This document shows, piece after piece, positions 7,995 to 15,412 of a stretch of 64,000 bases of DNA. The stretch spans positions 1 to 64,000 of the forward strand of contig CAKRYI010000001.1 in NCBI GenBank assembly GCA_934426825.1, read 5' to 3'. A program made the translations under genes and the position numbers. This stretch comes from an uncultured Acetatifactor sp. (lineage in GTDB: Bacteria; Bacillota; Clostridia; Lachnospirales; Lachnospiraceae). Under the pieces are notes generated by a model that saw only the letters and a list, made by a program, of their open reading frames with translations, ran no database searches and was not told where the DNA came from. Within the stretch, counting starts at the first letter, position 1; the number at the start of each line of letters is the position of its first letter.

Positions 7995-9041
7995 ATGAGG
8001 TATCCGCACTTTTTGCCGAAGAACGGCACCATTGGTTTTGTGGCACCTTCCTTTGGATGTCAGATAGAGCCTTATTACAGTGCCTTCCAAAATGCCCAAA
8101 GAAAATGGACGGAAAAAGGCTATAGACTGGAGCTTGGTCCGAACTGCTATGCGGGAAACGGGATTGGAATCAGCAATACACCGCAGAAATGCGCCGCTGA
8201 GTTTATGGATTATTATTGCAGTGATACAAATGACTGCCTGATTTCCTGCGGGGGCGGAGAACTGATGTGTGAAATTCTGGAGTATCTGGATTTTGACGCA
8301 TTGAAAAAGGCGGCTCCCAAGTGGTTTGTCGGGTATTCGGATAATACCAATCTGACCTATCTTTTGACAACGGTCTGTGATACGGCGGCAGTCTACGGGC
8401 CCTGTGCCGCAGCTTACGGAATGGAACCGTGGCATCCCTCTTTGGAGGACTGCATGGGAGTGTTGTGCGGAACGGTGAATGGGGTACACAGTTACGGTAA
8501 GTGGGAAGGGGAATCCTTAAAAAGTGAGGAAAACCCTTTAGCACCGTATAATGTGCAGAACCCGCTGGCACTCAAAATGTTTGCAGGGAACAAGGAGATT
8601 GACGCAGGTCAGGAACTTTTGATACAGGGACGATTAATTGGCGGTTGTATGGACTGCCTTGTGACTCTGCTTGGAACTAAATTTGATAAGACGGCAGAAT
8701 TTATCGAAAGATATAGGGATGATGGATTTATCTGGTTTTTGGAGGCGTGCGATTTGAATGTCTTTTCCATCAGGCGTGCCATGTGGCAGATGGAACAGGC
8801 AGGGTGGTTTCAGTATGTGAAGGGATTTCTGATAGGGCGTCCAAACAGTGCCTATGGACAGGAAATGATGGGACTGGATGCGTATCAGGCAGTTTTGGAA
8901 GTAGCGGGAAGAAAGAATGTTCCCGTGATTATGGACGCGGATATCGGACATCTGCCGCCCATGATGCCGATTGTATCCGGAAGTCTTGCCAAGGTGAGCG
9001 CAAAGGACAATACCCTTTCCATACAGTACCGTATGCAGTGA
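7995..9041 (+). CDS. LD-carboxypeptidase, peptidase family S66
   Basis: S66 enzymes (LdcA/MccF type) cut the terminal D-Ala from muropeptide tetrapeptides during peptidoglycan recycling, or cleave related amide toxins. The 348-aa protein shows the Ser-Glu-His triad: Ser115 in VGYSDNT, Glu250 in FLEACD and His319 in ADIGHLPP. There is no signal peptide, so it should work in the cytoplasm. It follows lysA closely, and meso-DAP metabolism is a plausible common theme. I cannot tell LdcA from MccF-like self-immunity enzymes by eye, so no symbol is given. Confidence 0.88.
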   Translation: MRYPHFLPKNGTIGFVAPSFGCQIEPYYSAFQNAQRKWTEKGYRLELGPNCYAGNGIGISNTPQKCAAEFMDYYCSDTNDCLISCGGGELMCEILEYLDFDALKKAAPKWFVGYSDNTNLTYLLTTVCDTAAVYGPCAAAYGMEPWHPSLEDCMGVLCGTVNGVHSYGKWEGESLKSEENPLAPYNVQNPLALKMFAGNKEIDAGQELLIQGRLIGGCMDCLVTLLGTKFDKTAEFIERYRDDGFIWFLEACDLNVFSIRRAMWQMEQAGWFQYVKGFLIGRPNSAYGQEMMGLDAYQAVLEVAGRKNVPVIMDADIGHLPPMMPIVSGSLAKVSAKDNTLSIQYRMQ

Positions 9042-9099
9042 GAAACGGTGCCGCCGGAACCAAACTACAAAAATTGTACGAAAAAATACGAAAATTTAC

Positions 9100-9128
9100 T
9101 TGTCAAAAGAGTGTTTCTGTGATAGAAT
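9100..9128 (+). promoter_or_regulatory. Promoter of tRNA-Leu
   Basis: TTGTCA at 9100-9105 and TAGAAT at 9123-9128 are separated by 17 nt and lie about 28 nt before the tRNA 5' end. Confidence 0.75.
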
Positions 9129-9156
9129 AATCTTCGTTGCAGGAACACTTGCACAT

Positions 9157-9239
9157 GCCGGCGTGTCGGAATGGCAGACGAGGCAGACTCAAAATCTGTT
9201 GGTGGCAACACCGTATGGGTTCAAGTCCCATTGCCGGCA
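9157..9239 (+). tRNA. tRNA-Leu (anticodon CAA)
   Basis: An 83-nt class II tRNA. The acceptor stem is GCCGGCG (9157-9163) with TGCCGGC (9232-9238) and discriminator A9239. The anticodon stem is GCAGA/TCTGT with loop CTCAAAA, giving anticodon CAA for UUG codons. A long variable arm (GGTG..CACC) and a T-arm ATGGG-TTCAAGT-CCCAT are present. CCA is not encoded. It has its own promoter and terminator. Confidence 0.95.
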
Positions 9240-9246
9240 TTCATGA

Positions 9247-9291
9247 AAATGCGATAGATAAGGCGTTAAGCCGGTGTCTATCGCATTTTTT
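9247..9291 (+). terminator. Intrinsic terminator after tRNA-Leu
   Basis: A 12-bp stem AAATGCGATAGA / TCTATCGCATTT (9247-9258 and 9277-9288) encloses a small GGC/GCC inner hairpin and runs into six T residues. Confidence 0.88.
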
Positions 9292-9319
9292 GGATTAGAG
9301 ACAAAAGCGGGGGTGTATC

Positions 9320-9817
9320 ATGAAGGAGTATGAATATTTAGAGCATACATTTGCCCCGGTTTATGACGAACATTCCGAGGTGCTGATACTGGGGAGTTTT
9401 CCGTCCGTCAAATCAAGGGAAAACCGGTTCTACTACGGACACCCGCAGAACCGGTTCTGGAAAGTGATTACCCGGATTACAGGGGAGAGCAGACTGCCGG
9501 ATACGGTGGAGGAGAAAAAGGACTTACTGCTCAGACACCATATTGCAGTCTGGGATGTGATTCAGAGCTGCCGTATTATAGGCTCCAGCGACAGTTCCAT
9601 TCAGGATGTGACGGTGAATGATATTTCCGTTATTTTGAATGCAGCGCCCATTCGCGGGATTTATGCCAACGGCGGAAAGGCATATGAGCTGTATCGGAAG
9701 TATGCAAGGCAGATGACAGGAAGAGAGTGTGTGAAACTTCCGTCTACAAGCCCGGCAAATGCCGGTTGCAGCTTAGAGCGGCTGTGTGAGGCATGGAAAC
9801 AGGTTATGGAGAGATAA
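9320..9817 (+). CDS. DNA-deoxyinosine (hypoxanthine) glycosylase, UDG superfamily family 6
   Basis: The 165-aa protein belongs to the uracil-DNA glycosylase superfamily. Its opening motif LILGSFPS (about residues 23-30) with FYYGHPQNRFW (37-47) is typical of the family that removes hypoxanthine from deaminated adenine in DNA. The closing motif LPSTSPANAG (about 144-153) takes the place of the HPSPLS loop in Ung. It is a small single-domain enzyme, expected in the cytoplasm or nucleoid. It follows the tRNA terminator and precedes a TetR regulator by 25 nt. It is the second base-excision glycosylase within 4 kb, beside ung. The exact substrate preference is inferred from motif similarity. Confidence 0.82.
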   Translation: MKEYEYLEHTFAPVYDEHSEVLILGSFPSVKSRENRFYYGHPQNRFWKVITRITGESRLPDTVEEKKDLLLRHHIAVWDVIQSCRIIGSSDSSIQDVTVNDISVILNAAPIRGIYANGGKAYELYRKYARQMTGRECVKLPSTSPANAGCSLERLCEAWKQVMER

Positions 9818-9842
9818 AAAGAGTCAGAAAAGGGGAAACGCC

Positions 9843-10403
9843 GTGGCATTATTTACAGAGAGAGCAATCCAGGAATCGTTTATCCGGTTGTTGAATGAGC
9901 GCCCGCTGGATAAGATTACCATTAAAGATATTGCGGAGGACTGCGGAATCAACCGCAATACGTTTTACTATCATTACGAGGACATTCATGCCCTTTTGGT
10001 GCACATTCTGAATGCGGAGAGCCAGAGGGTATTGGCGGGACATATCGATATGGAGAGCTGGGAGGACGGATTTATATCCGCCGCGCAGTTTGCACTGGAG
10101 AATAAGCGGCTTGTTTACCATATTTACAATTCCGTGAGACGGGAAGAGGTGGAACGGTATCTGAACAATATTGCAGCGGGAGTCATGCGGCAGTATGTGA
10201 ATACGGTTTCGGAGCACATTGCGGTCAGGGAAGAGGATAAGGAGCTGATTGTCAATTTCTATCGTGCCGCTTTGGTGGGAATGATTGTGGACTGGCTGAA
10301 TGCCGGTATGAAGTACGACCCGGTGGAGCTGATTCGCCGCACCGGAGTGATGCTTCGCGGGAATATCGAGAGCGCATTGGAGCGCATGAAACAGGAAAAT
10401 TAG
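9843..10403 (+). CDS. TetR/AcrR family transcriptional regulator
   Basis: This 186-aa protein has an N-terminal TetR-type helix-turn-helix (about residues 22-48: ITIKDIAEDCGINRNTFYYHY) and a helical C-terminal ligand-binding domain. The GTG at 9843 is chosen because AGGGG sits 7 nt before it; the longer ATG frame would run back into the glycosylase gene. It lies directly upstream of, and in the same direction as, an MMPL transporter and an exported partner. A near-perfect inverted repeat overlaps the promoter of that operon, so this protein is its likely repressor. The inducing ligand is unknown. Confidence 0.88.
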   Translation: MALFTERAIQESFIRLLNERPLDKITIKDIAEDCGINRNTFYYHYEDIHALLVHILNAESQRVLAGHIDMESWEDGFISAAQFALENKRLVYHIYNSVRREEVERYLNNIAAGVMRQYVNTVSEHIAVREEDKELIVNFYRAALVGMIVDWLNAGMKYDPVELIRRTGVMLRGNIESALERMKQEN

Positions 10404-10440
10404 GCATTTGACCTCCTGTGCACAAAATTTGGATAATTTT

Positions 10441-10476
10441 AAGGCAGTGTATGAAAATGATACACTGCCTTTTTTC
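10441..10476 (+). terminator. Intrinsic terminator after the TetR gene
   Basis: An 11-bp stem AGGCAGTGTAT / ATACACTGCCT (10442-10452 and 10460-10470) ends in TTTTTT. It separates the regulator from the transporter operon. Confidence 0.9.
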
Positions 10477-10482
10477 TGTATG

Positions 10483-10511
10483 TTTTCAGGAGCGGATTTT
10501 TTGAATACAAT
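10483..10511 (+). promoter_or_regulatory. Promoter of the MMPL transporter operon
   Basis: TACAAT at 10506-10511 forms the -10 box, with a weak TTTTCA at 10483-10488 at 17-nt spacing. AAAGGAGTTG follows as ribosome site for the ATG at 10538. Confidence 0.6.
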
Positions 10512-10523
10512 ACGTTCCTGAAA
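10484..10523. promoter_or_regulatory. Inverted-repeat operator, candidate TetR-family binding site
   Basis: TTTCAGGAGCG (10484-10494) and CGTTCCTGAAA (10513-10523) are complementary at 10 of 11 positions. They flank the -10 box with an 18-nt centre. Binding here would block RNA polymerase, as expected for a TetR repressor encoded just upstream. Confidence 0.6.
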
Positions 10524-10537
10524 GGAGTTGAAGAAAT

Positions 10538-12637
10538 ATGAAGTTTGGTAAGGCAGTTGTGAAATGTCGAATACCTATTTTAATTCTGGCGATTGTGTTG
10601 TTGATTCCCTCCGTACTGGGAATGGCAGCGACCAGAATCAATTATGATATGCTGACTTATCTGCCGGATGAATTTGATACGGTAACTGGTCAGGATATTC
10701 TGATGGATGAATTTGGAAAGGGTGCGTTCTCCTTTGTGATTATGGAGGGAATGGAGCCCAAGGATGTAGCTGCACTGCGTGAGGAGATTGAGCAGGTGGA
10801 TCATGTGGACACGGTGCTGTGGTATGACAGCTTTGCAGATGTGTCCGTTCCCATGGAAATTCTGCCGGAGAAATATTATGATGCGTTTAACTCCGGAGAT
10901 GCCACCATGCTGGCAATTTTCTTTGACAGTTCCACTTCATCGGATGACACCATGGAAGCGATTGACAAGATTCGGAGTATTGCGGGAGAGAAATGTTTCG
11001 TTTCCGGCATGTCAGCCATGGTTACGGATTTGAAAAATCTGTGTGAGAAAGAGGAGCCGATTTATGTAGCCATTGCGGTAGCGTTAGCGTGTGCGGCAAT
11101 GATGATATTTATGGATAACTGGATAACACCTTTTATTTTCCTGATAAGTATCGGAATGGCAATCCTGTTAAATATGGGAACCAATTACTTTATGGGAGAG
11201 ATTTCGTATCTGACCAAGGCATTGTCCGCGGTGCTGCAGCTGGCAGTCACCATGGATTATTCCATTTTCCTGTGGCACAGCTACGAGGAGCAGAAAGAGG
11301 TCTATGACAATAAGGAGGAGGCAATGAGCGTTGCCATATCCCAGACCATTACTTCTGTGGTGGGAAGTTCCATCACCACCGTGGCAGGTTTCATCGCCCT
11401 CTGCTTCATGAGTTATACTTTGGGAATGGACTTGGGAATTGTTATGGCAAAGGGAGTTATTCTCGGTGTAATCGGCTGTGTCACCACACTTCCTTCCCTG
11501 ATACTTGTTCTGGATAAGTTGTTGGAGAAAACCAGTCATAAGTCACTGATACCGGATATGGGTAAACTTTCCAACGGAATCAGTAAATTGTATGTTGTAT
11601 TTCTGGTGCTGTTTGTGGTAGCGCTGATTCCTGCGTACTACGGTTACAGACAGACCAACAATGAAGTATATTACGACCTCGGAGACAGCCTGCCGCAGGA
11701 TATGGATTATGTCATCGCCAACACGAAGCTGCAGGAGAAGTTCGGCGTGGGTGCAACACATATGGTTCTTGTGAGCACGGATGTTCCGGAAAAAGAAGTC
11801 CGCTCCATGATTTCTGAAATGGAAGATGTGGAGGGAATCAAATATGTTCTCGGCATGGAGTCGGTGGTTGGTCCTCTGGTTCCGGAGGAGATGATACCGG
11901 ATTCCATTGAGCAGGTACTTAAGAGTGACGACTGGGAGCTGCTTTTGGTTAACTCGGAATATAAGACCGCTACGGACGAGGTCAATGCACAGATTGACGA
12001 GTTAAACACCATATTGAAGGAGCACGACCCCCAGGGAATGCTTATCGGTGAGGCACCCTGTACAAAGGACTTGATAGAGACGACGGATGAGGACTTTAAG
12101 GTTGTAAACGCGGTATCCATTGTGGCAATTTTCGTTATCATTGCATTAGTAGAAAAGAGCATTACATTGCCGTTCATTCTGGTGGCCGTGATAGAGTTGT
12201 CCATCTTTATCAATTTAGGACTGGCACATTATACGGGAACGTCCCTGCCGTTTATCGCTCCTATCTGTATCAGTACCATTCAGTTAGGCGCAACGGTTGA
12301 CTACGCAATTCTGATGACGACCCGTTACAAGAAAGAGCGGTACGAGGGCGCCGGCAGAAAAGAGGCGGTGGGAAATGCCTTAAAGGTATCTATTCCTTCC
12401 ATTATAGTAAGTGCCATGGGTCTTTTCTCCTCAACCTTCGGCGTTGCCCTTTATTCGGATGTGGACATTATCAGCGCACTGTGCGATTTGATGGCAAGAG
12501 GCGCATTAATCAGTATGGTATGCGTTATCGTGTTCCTGCCGGCAATGTTTTTACTGTTTGACAAAGTAATCTGCGCAACGAGCATTGGCTTTAAACAAAA
12601 GAGCCCGAAAAAATCTGCGGATGTGCGCACAGCATAA
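10538..12637 (+). CDS. MMPL/RND-family membrane transporter (YdfJ/HAE3-like)
   Basis: The 699-aa integral membrane protein has the duplicated RND layout: one N-terminal helix, an extracytoplasmic loop (about 30-170), five to six helices (about 175-340), then a second helix, a second outer loop (about 370-530) and a further helix bundle to residue 680. The repeated sequence QLAVTMDYSIFLWHSY and QLGATVDYAILMTTRY marks the fourth helix of each half, with the proton-relay-type Asp in an (M/V)DY context. Such pumps move lipids, antimicrobials or cell-envelope components. It shares an operon with a heptad-repeat exoprotein and is probably controlled by the upstream TetR protein. The substrate is unknown. 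Confidence 0.88.
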   Translation: MKFGKAVVKCRIPILILAIVLLIPSVLGMAATRINYDMLTYLPDEFDTVTGQDILMDEFGKGAFSFVIMEGMEPKDVAALREEIEQVDHVDTVLWYDSFADVSVPMEILPEKYYDAFNSGDATMLAIFFDSSTSSDDTMEAIDKIRSIAGEKCFVSGMSAMVTDLKNLCEKEEPIYVAIAVALACAAMMIFMDNWITPFIFLISIGMAILLNMGTNYFMGEISYLTKALSAVLQLAVTMDYSIFLWHSYEEQKEVYDNKEEAMSVAISQTITSVVGSSITTVAGFIALCFMSYTLGMDLGIVMAKGVILGVIGCVTTLPSLILVLDKLLEKTSHKSLIPDMGKLSNGISKLYVVFLVLFVVALIPAYYGYRQTNNEVYYDLGDSLPQDMDYVIANTKLQEKFGVGATHMVLVSTDVPEKEVRSMISEMEDVEGIKYVLGMESVVGPLVPEEMIPDSIEQVLKSDDWELLLVNSEYKTATDEVNAQIDELNTILKEHDPQGMLIGEAPCTKDLIETTDEDFKVVNAVSIVAIFVIIALVEKSITLPFILVAVIELSIFINLGLAHYTGTSLPFIAPICISTIQLGATVDYAILMTTRYKKERYEGAGRKEAVGNALKVSIPSIIVSAMGLFSSTFGVALYSDVDIISALCDLMARGALISMVCVIVFLPAMFLLFDKVICATSIGFKQKSPKKSADVRTA

Positions 12638-12672
12638 ATAACATAAATAAAAAGAAAGAGAGGAAAAAAGAG

Positions 12673-14865
12673 ATGCTTGATATAAAAAGAAAAGTTTGTA
12701 AAGTCGGTGCATTTTGTCTTGCAGGTGTCATGGCAGCAGGAGTGACACAGGCTACGGTATATGCGAAAAATAATGTGACCGAAAAGAAAAATCAGGAAAT
12801 CAAGGAAAAGATTGATGATGCGGTAAACACTATCTGGACACCCACAGACGATGAGAGCAACAGCAAGGATGAAACCGTGTATGTTCTTTTGAATGCGGAC
12901 GGCAGTACCCAGAAGGTTATCGTCAGTGACTGGATTAAAAACAACCAGAAGCAGGATGTGCTGAGCGATACTTCCGAACTGGCAGATTTCAAGGCTGTGA
13001 AAGACGGCGAGGAATACCAGTGGGAAAACGACAAGCTGATTTGGAGCACCGGCGGAAAGGACGTTTATTATCAGGGAAGTCTGGATAAGGAACTGCCGGT
13101 TACGGTATCCGTCACCTACACCTTGGACGGCAAGGAGATGAAGGCAGAGGATTTGTCCGGCAAGAGCGGTCATGTGGTTATCCGCTATGAGTATCGGGAC
13201 AATCTGTATGAGAATAAGGAAATTGCCGGAGAAAGCGAAAAAATTTATGTGCCGTTTGCTCTTTTGACGGGAATGATTTTGGACAACGACCAGTTTTCCA
13301 ATGTGCGTGTATCCTCCGGTAAAGTCCTGAATGACGGCAATAAGAGCATTGTAACGGGAATTGCTTTTCCGGGACTTGCAGAGAGCCTTGATTTGGAAGA
13401 ATTATCCGATTCTTTGGAAATAGAGGCGGATGTAACGGATTTCTCCATGGGCAGTGTTTACTGTGTGGCTACCAACTCCATTTTTGAAAATCTGAATCTG
13501 GATGATATGGATGATTTGAGCGACCTGACGGATGCACTGGATGAACTGCAGGATGCCTCCAAGCAGCTGATGGACGGTTCCTCCGATTTGTATGACGGTG
13601 TGGAGGAGCTTTACAATAAATCCGGAGAATTAAAGGACGGTGTCGGCAAGCTGGCAAACGGTGCCGGAGATTTGGTAAACGGTGCAAACAGTCTGGCAGA
13701 CGGAGCCGGAAAGCTGCGCACGGGAGCGGGACAGCTTGCAGACGGTGCCTCTTCCTTAAAGAACGGAAGCACCTCTTTGCAGTCCGGAGCACAGGAACTG
13801 GCAGCAGGCTTAAATGCCCTTGCCTCCAGGAACGGACAGTTAAACGGTGCGGCAGCGCAGGTATTTGATTCCCTTTTGGCAGAGGCAAACAAACAGTTAA
13901 ACGCACTGGGTGTCAGTGCTGATATGAACCGTGACAATTATGATGACTATCTGAACGGTCTTTTGGACAGTCTTGGTGAGGCGAATGTCCGTGCTCAGGT
14001 GACGGCACAGGTAAATGCCAATGAGCCTCAAATCCGTGCAGCCGTAACGGCAGCAGTGAGAAACGGACAGAACGGAACCGGCGGTGTGGTAGATTCCGTT
14101 ATTGCAAACATGCAGGCACAGGGTTATCCTATCACAAGAGATATTTATAATGCCGCAAAGAGCGGTGCAACCGTGTCCGGCGGTGATGCGGGTGTGCAGG
14201 CAATGGTGGCTGCAGTGGACAGCAATGCGGACGCTTATCTGGCAACGGAGGAAGGAAAGCAGTTAATCGAGCAGAATGTGGAAGCACAGAAACAGCAGCT
14301 TATCAACGAGAATCTGGCAAGTCAGATGAACGCGGCAAATGAAGGCGCTGCAAAGGTTGTGGCACTGAAAAAATCACTGGATGACTACAATACCTTCTAT
14401 CAGGGATTGCTGGCTTATACCGCAGGAGTTTCATCTGCAAGCACCGGAGCGGCAAAACTCTCCGATGGCGCAGGACAGCTTGTAAACGGTGCCTCCCAGC
14501 TTTCTAACGGTGTGGGAGAACTGGTTGGCGGAATGGATTCTTTGGTAAACGGCAGCAAACAGTTAGCACAGGGTACAAAGGATTTGAAGGCAGGAGTGGA
14601 CACCTTAAACAGCGGAAGCGGTGCGCTGATAGACGGAATCTCCCAGCTTAAGGACGGCGCCATGGATTTGCGGGATGGCATGAGTACCTTTGATGAGGAA
14701 GGAATCAGTAAACTGGCAGAGCTGGATGACAGCGGCATACAGGAGTCCATTGACCGTCTGAAAGCAACGGTGGAAGTGGGCGGTAATTACAACTCCTTCT
14801 CCGGCATTTCGGAAGATATGAACGGCAGTGTGAAGTTCATCTTCAAACTGGCTGAAATCAAGTAA
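12673..14865 (+). CDS. Exported Leu-x-x-Gly heptad-repeat protein, partner of the MMPL transporter
   Basis: The 730-aa protein begins with a signal peptide (about residues 1-31, possible cut after VYA). Two blocks of seven-residue repeats of the pattern LxxGAxx lie at about 296-386 (ELKDGVGKLANGAGDL...) and 590-673. This is the pattern of clostridial YhgE/Pip-like proteins paired with MMPL pumps. A less regular 190-aa region lies between them. No clear C-terminal anchor is seen, so it is probably secreted or held by the pump. It starts 35 nt after the transporter gene with a purine-rich ribosome site. It may extend the pump through the wall as a periplasmic-adaptor substitute, which is inference. 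Confidence 0.82.
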   Translation: MLDIKRKVCKVGAFCLAGVMAAGVTQATVYAKNNVTEKKNQEIKEKIDDAVNTIWTPTDDESNSKDETVYVLLNADGSTQKVIVSDWIKNNQKQDVLSDTSELADFKAVKDGEEYQWENDKLIWSTGGKDVYYQGSLDKELPVTVSVTYTLDGKEMKAEDLSGKSGHVVIRYEYRDNLYENKEIAGESEKIYVPFALLTGMILDNDQFSNVRVSSGKVLNDGNKSIVTGIAFPGLAESLDLEELSDSLEIEADVTDFSMGSVYCVATNSIFENLNLDDMDDLSDLTDALDELQDASKQLMDGSSDLYDGVEELYNKSGELKDGVGKLANGAGDLVNGANSLADGAGKLRTGAGQLADGASSLKNGSTSLQSGAQELAAGLNALASRNGQLNGAAAQVFDSLLAEANKQLNALGVSADMNRDNYDDYLNGLLDSLGEANVRAQVTAQVNANEPQIRAAVTAAVRNGQNGTGGVVDSVIANMQAQGYPITRDIYNAAKSGATVSGGDAGVQAMVAAVDSNADAYLATEEGKQLIEQNVEAQKQQLINENLASQMNAANEGAAKVVALKKSLDDYNTFYQGLLAYTAGVSSASTGAAKLSDGAGQLVNGASQLSNGVGELVGGMDSLVNGSKQLAQGTKDLKAGVDTLNSGSGALIDGISQLKDGAMDLRDGMSTFDEEGISKLAELDDSGIQESIDRLKATVEVGGNYNSFSGISEDMNGSVKFIFKLAEIK

Positions 14866-14921
14866 CAGCTTGGCGGAAATTAATCTATAAATAAATGTAT
14901 CGGACAATGTCTTAACAGGAA

Positions 14922-14962
14922 CGCCCGGTTTCGGAACAACAGCCGAAACCGGGCGCTTTTTG
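14922..14962 (+). terminator. Intrinsic terminator of the transporter operon
   Basis: A G+C-rich 13-bp stem CGCCCGGTTTCGG / CCGAAACCGGGCG (14922-14934 and 14943-14955) is followed by CTTTTT. Confidence 0.93.
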
Positions 14963-15075
14963 CAATGCGGAAAGTAAGTAATACTAGCCTTTTTCCCCAA
15001 TATGTTGTATAGTAATAATGTATGCGTGGATATATTGAAAGTAGCAACACAAAACAGCCAAAGATGGGTGAAGCC

Positions 15076-15396
15076 ATGGAATGTAAAGAATTTGAAAAAT
15101 TGATTCCGGATTTTATCAATCGAAAACTGGATTTTCTGACGTTGGAACAGTTCAACAAGCACAGAAGGGAATGTGCGGACTGTAAGGAGGAACTGGTTAT
15201 CCGGTTTCTGGTGACGGAGGGTATACAGCGTCTGGAAGAGGGCGACGCTTTCGACTTACAGAAAGAGCTGAATCAGCAGTTGGAAGAATCGGAACGCAAA
15301 GTAAAACGGCACAGACGTTTTCTGCATATTGGAGAGGTGCTGGAAGTGGCGGCGCTTTTTGCCATTGCAGGGGCAATTCTGTGGATTATTTTATAG
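15076..15396 (+). CDS. Small membrane protein with anti-sigma-type zinc finger (zf-HC2/ZAS-like)
   Basis: The ATG at 15076 gives 106 aa. The N-terminus has a ZAS-like pattern: an early Cys (C3) and a later HRRECADC (H-x3-C-x2-C), as in zinc-binding anti-sigma factors. A helical stretch follows and then a single C-terminal membrane segment (about residues 88-106). The expected topology is a cytoplasmic finger tethered to the inner face of the membrane. An ECF sigma factor gene would normally sit next to such a protein, but none is present; polA follows after 16 nt. The start is not certain, because GGGTG upstream is a moderate ribosome site and an ATG exists 12 nt earlier. Confidence 0.7.
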   Translation: MECKEFEKLIPDFINRKLDFLTLEQFNKHRRECADCKEELVIRFLVTEGIQRLEEGDAFDLQKELNQQLEESERKVKRHRRFLHIGEVLEVAALFAIAGAILWIIL

Positions 15397-15412
15397 AAAG
15401 TAGAATGAGTGC

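Noticed and set aside
13469..13937. Overlapping minus-strand frames opposite the heptad-repeat protein
   Set aside because: Repetitive heptad coding on the plus strand produces repetitive open frames on the other strand. No start signal or family is seen.
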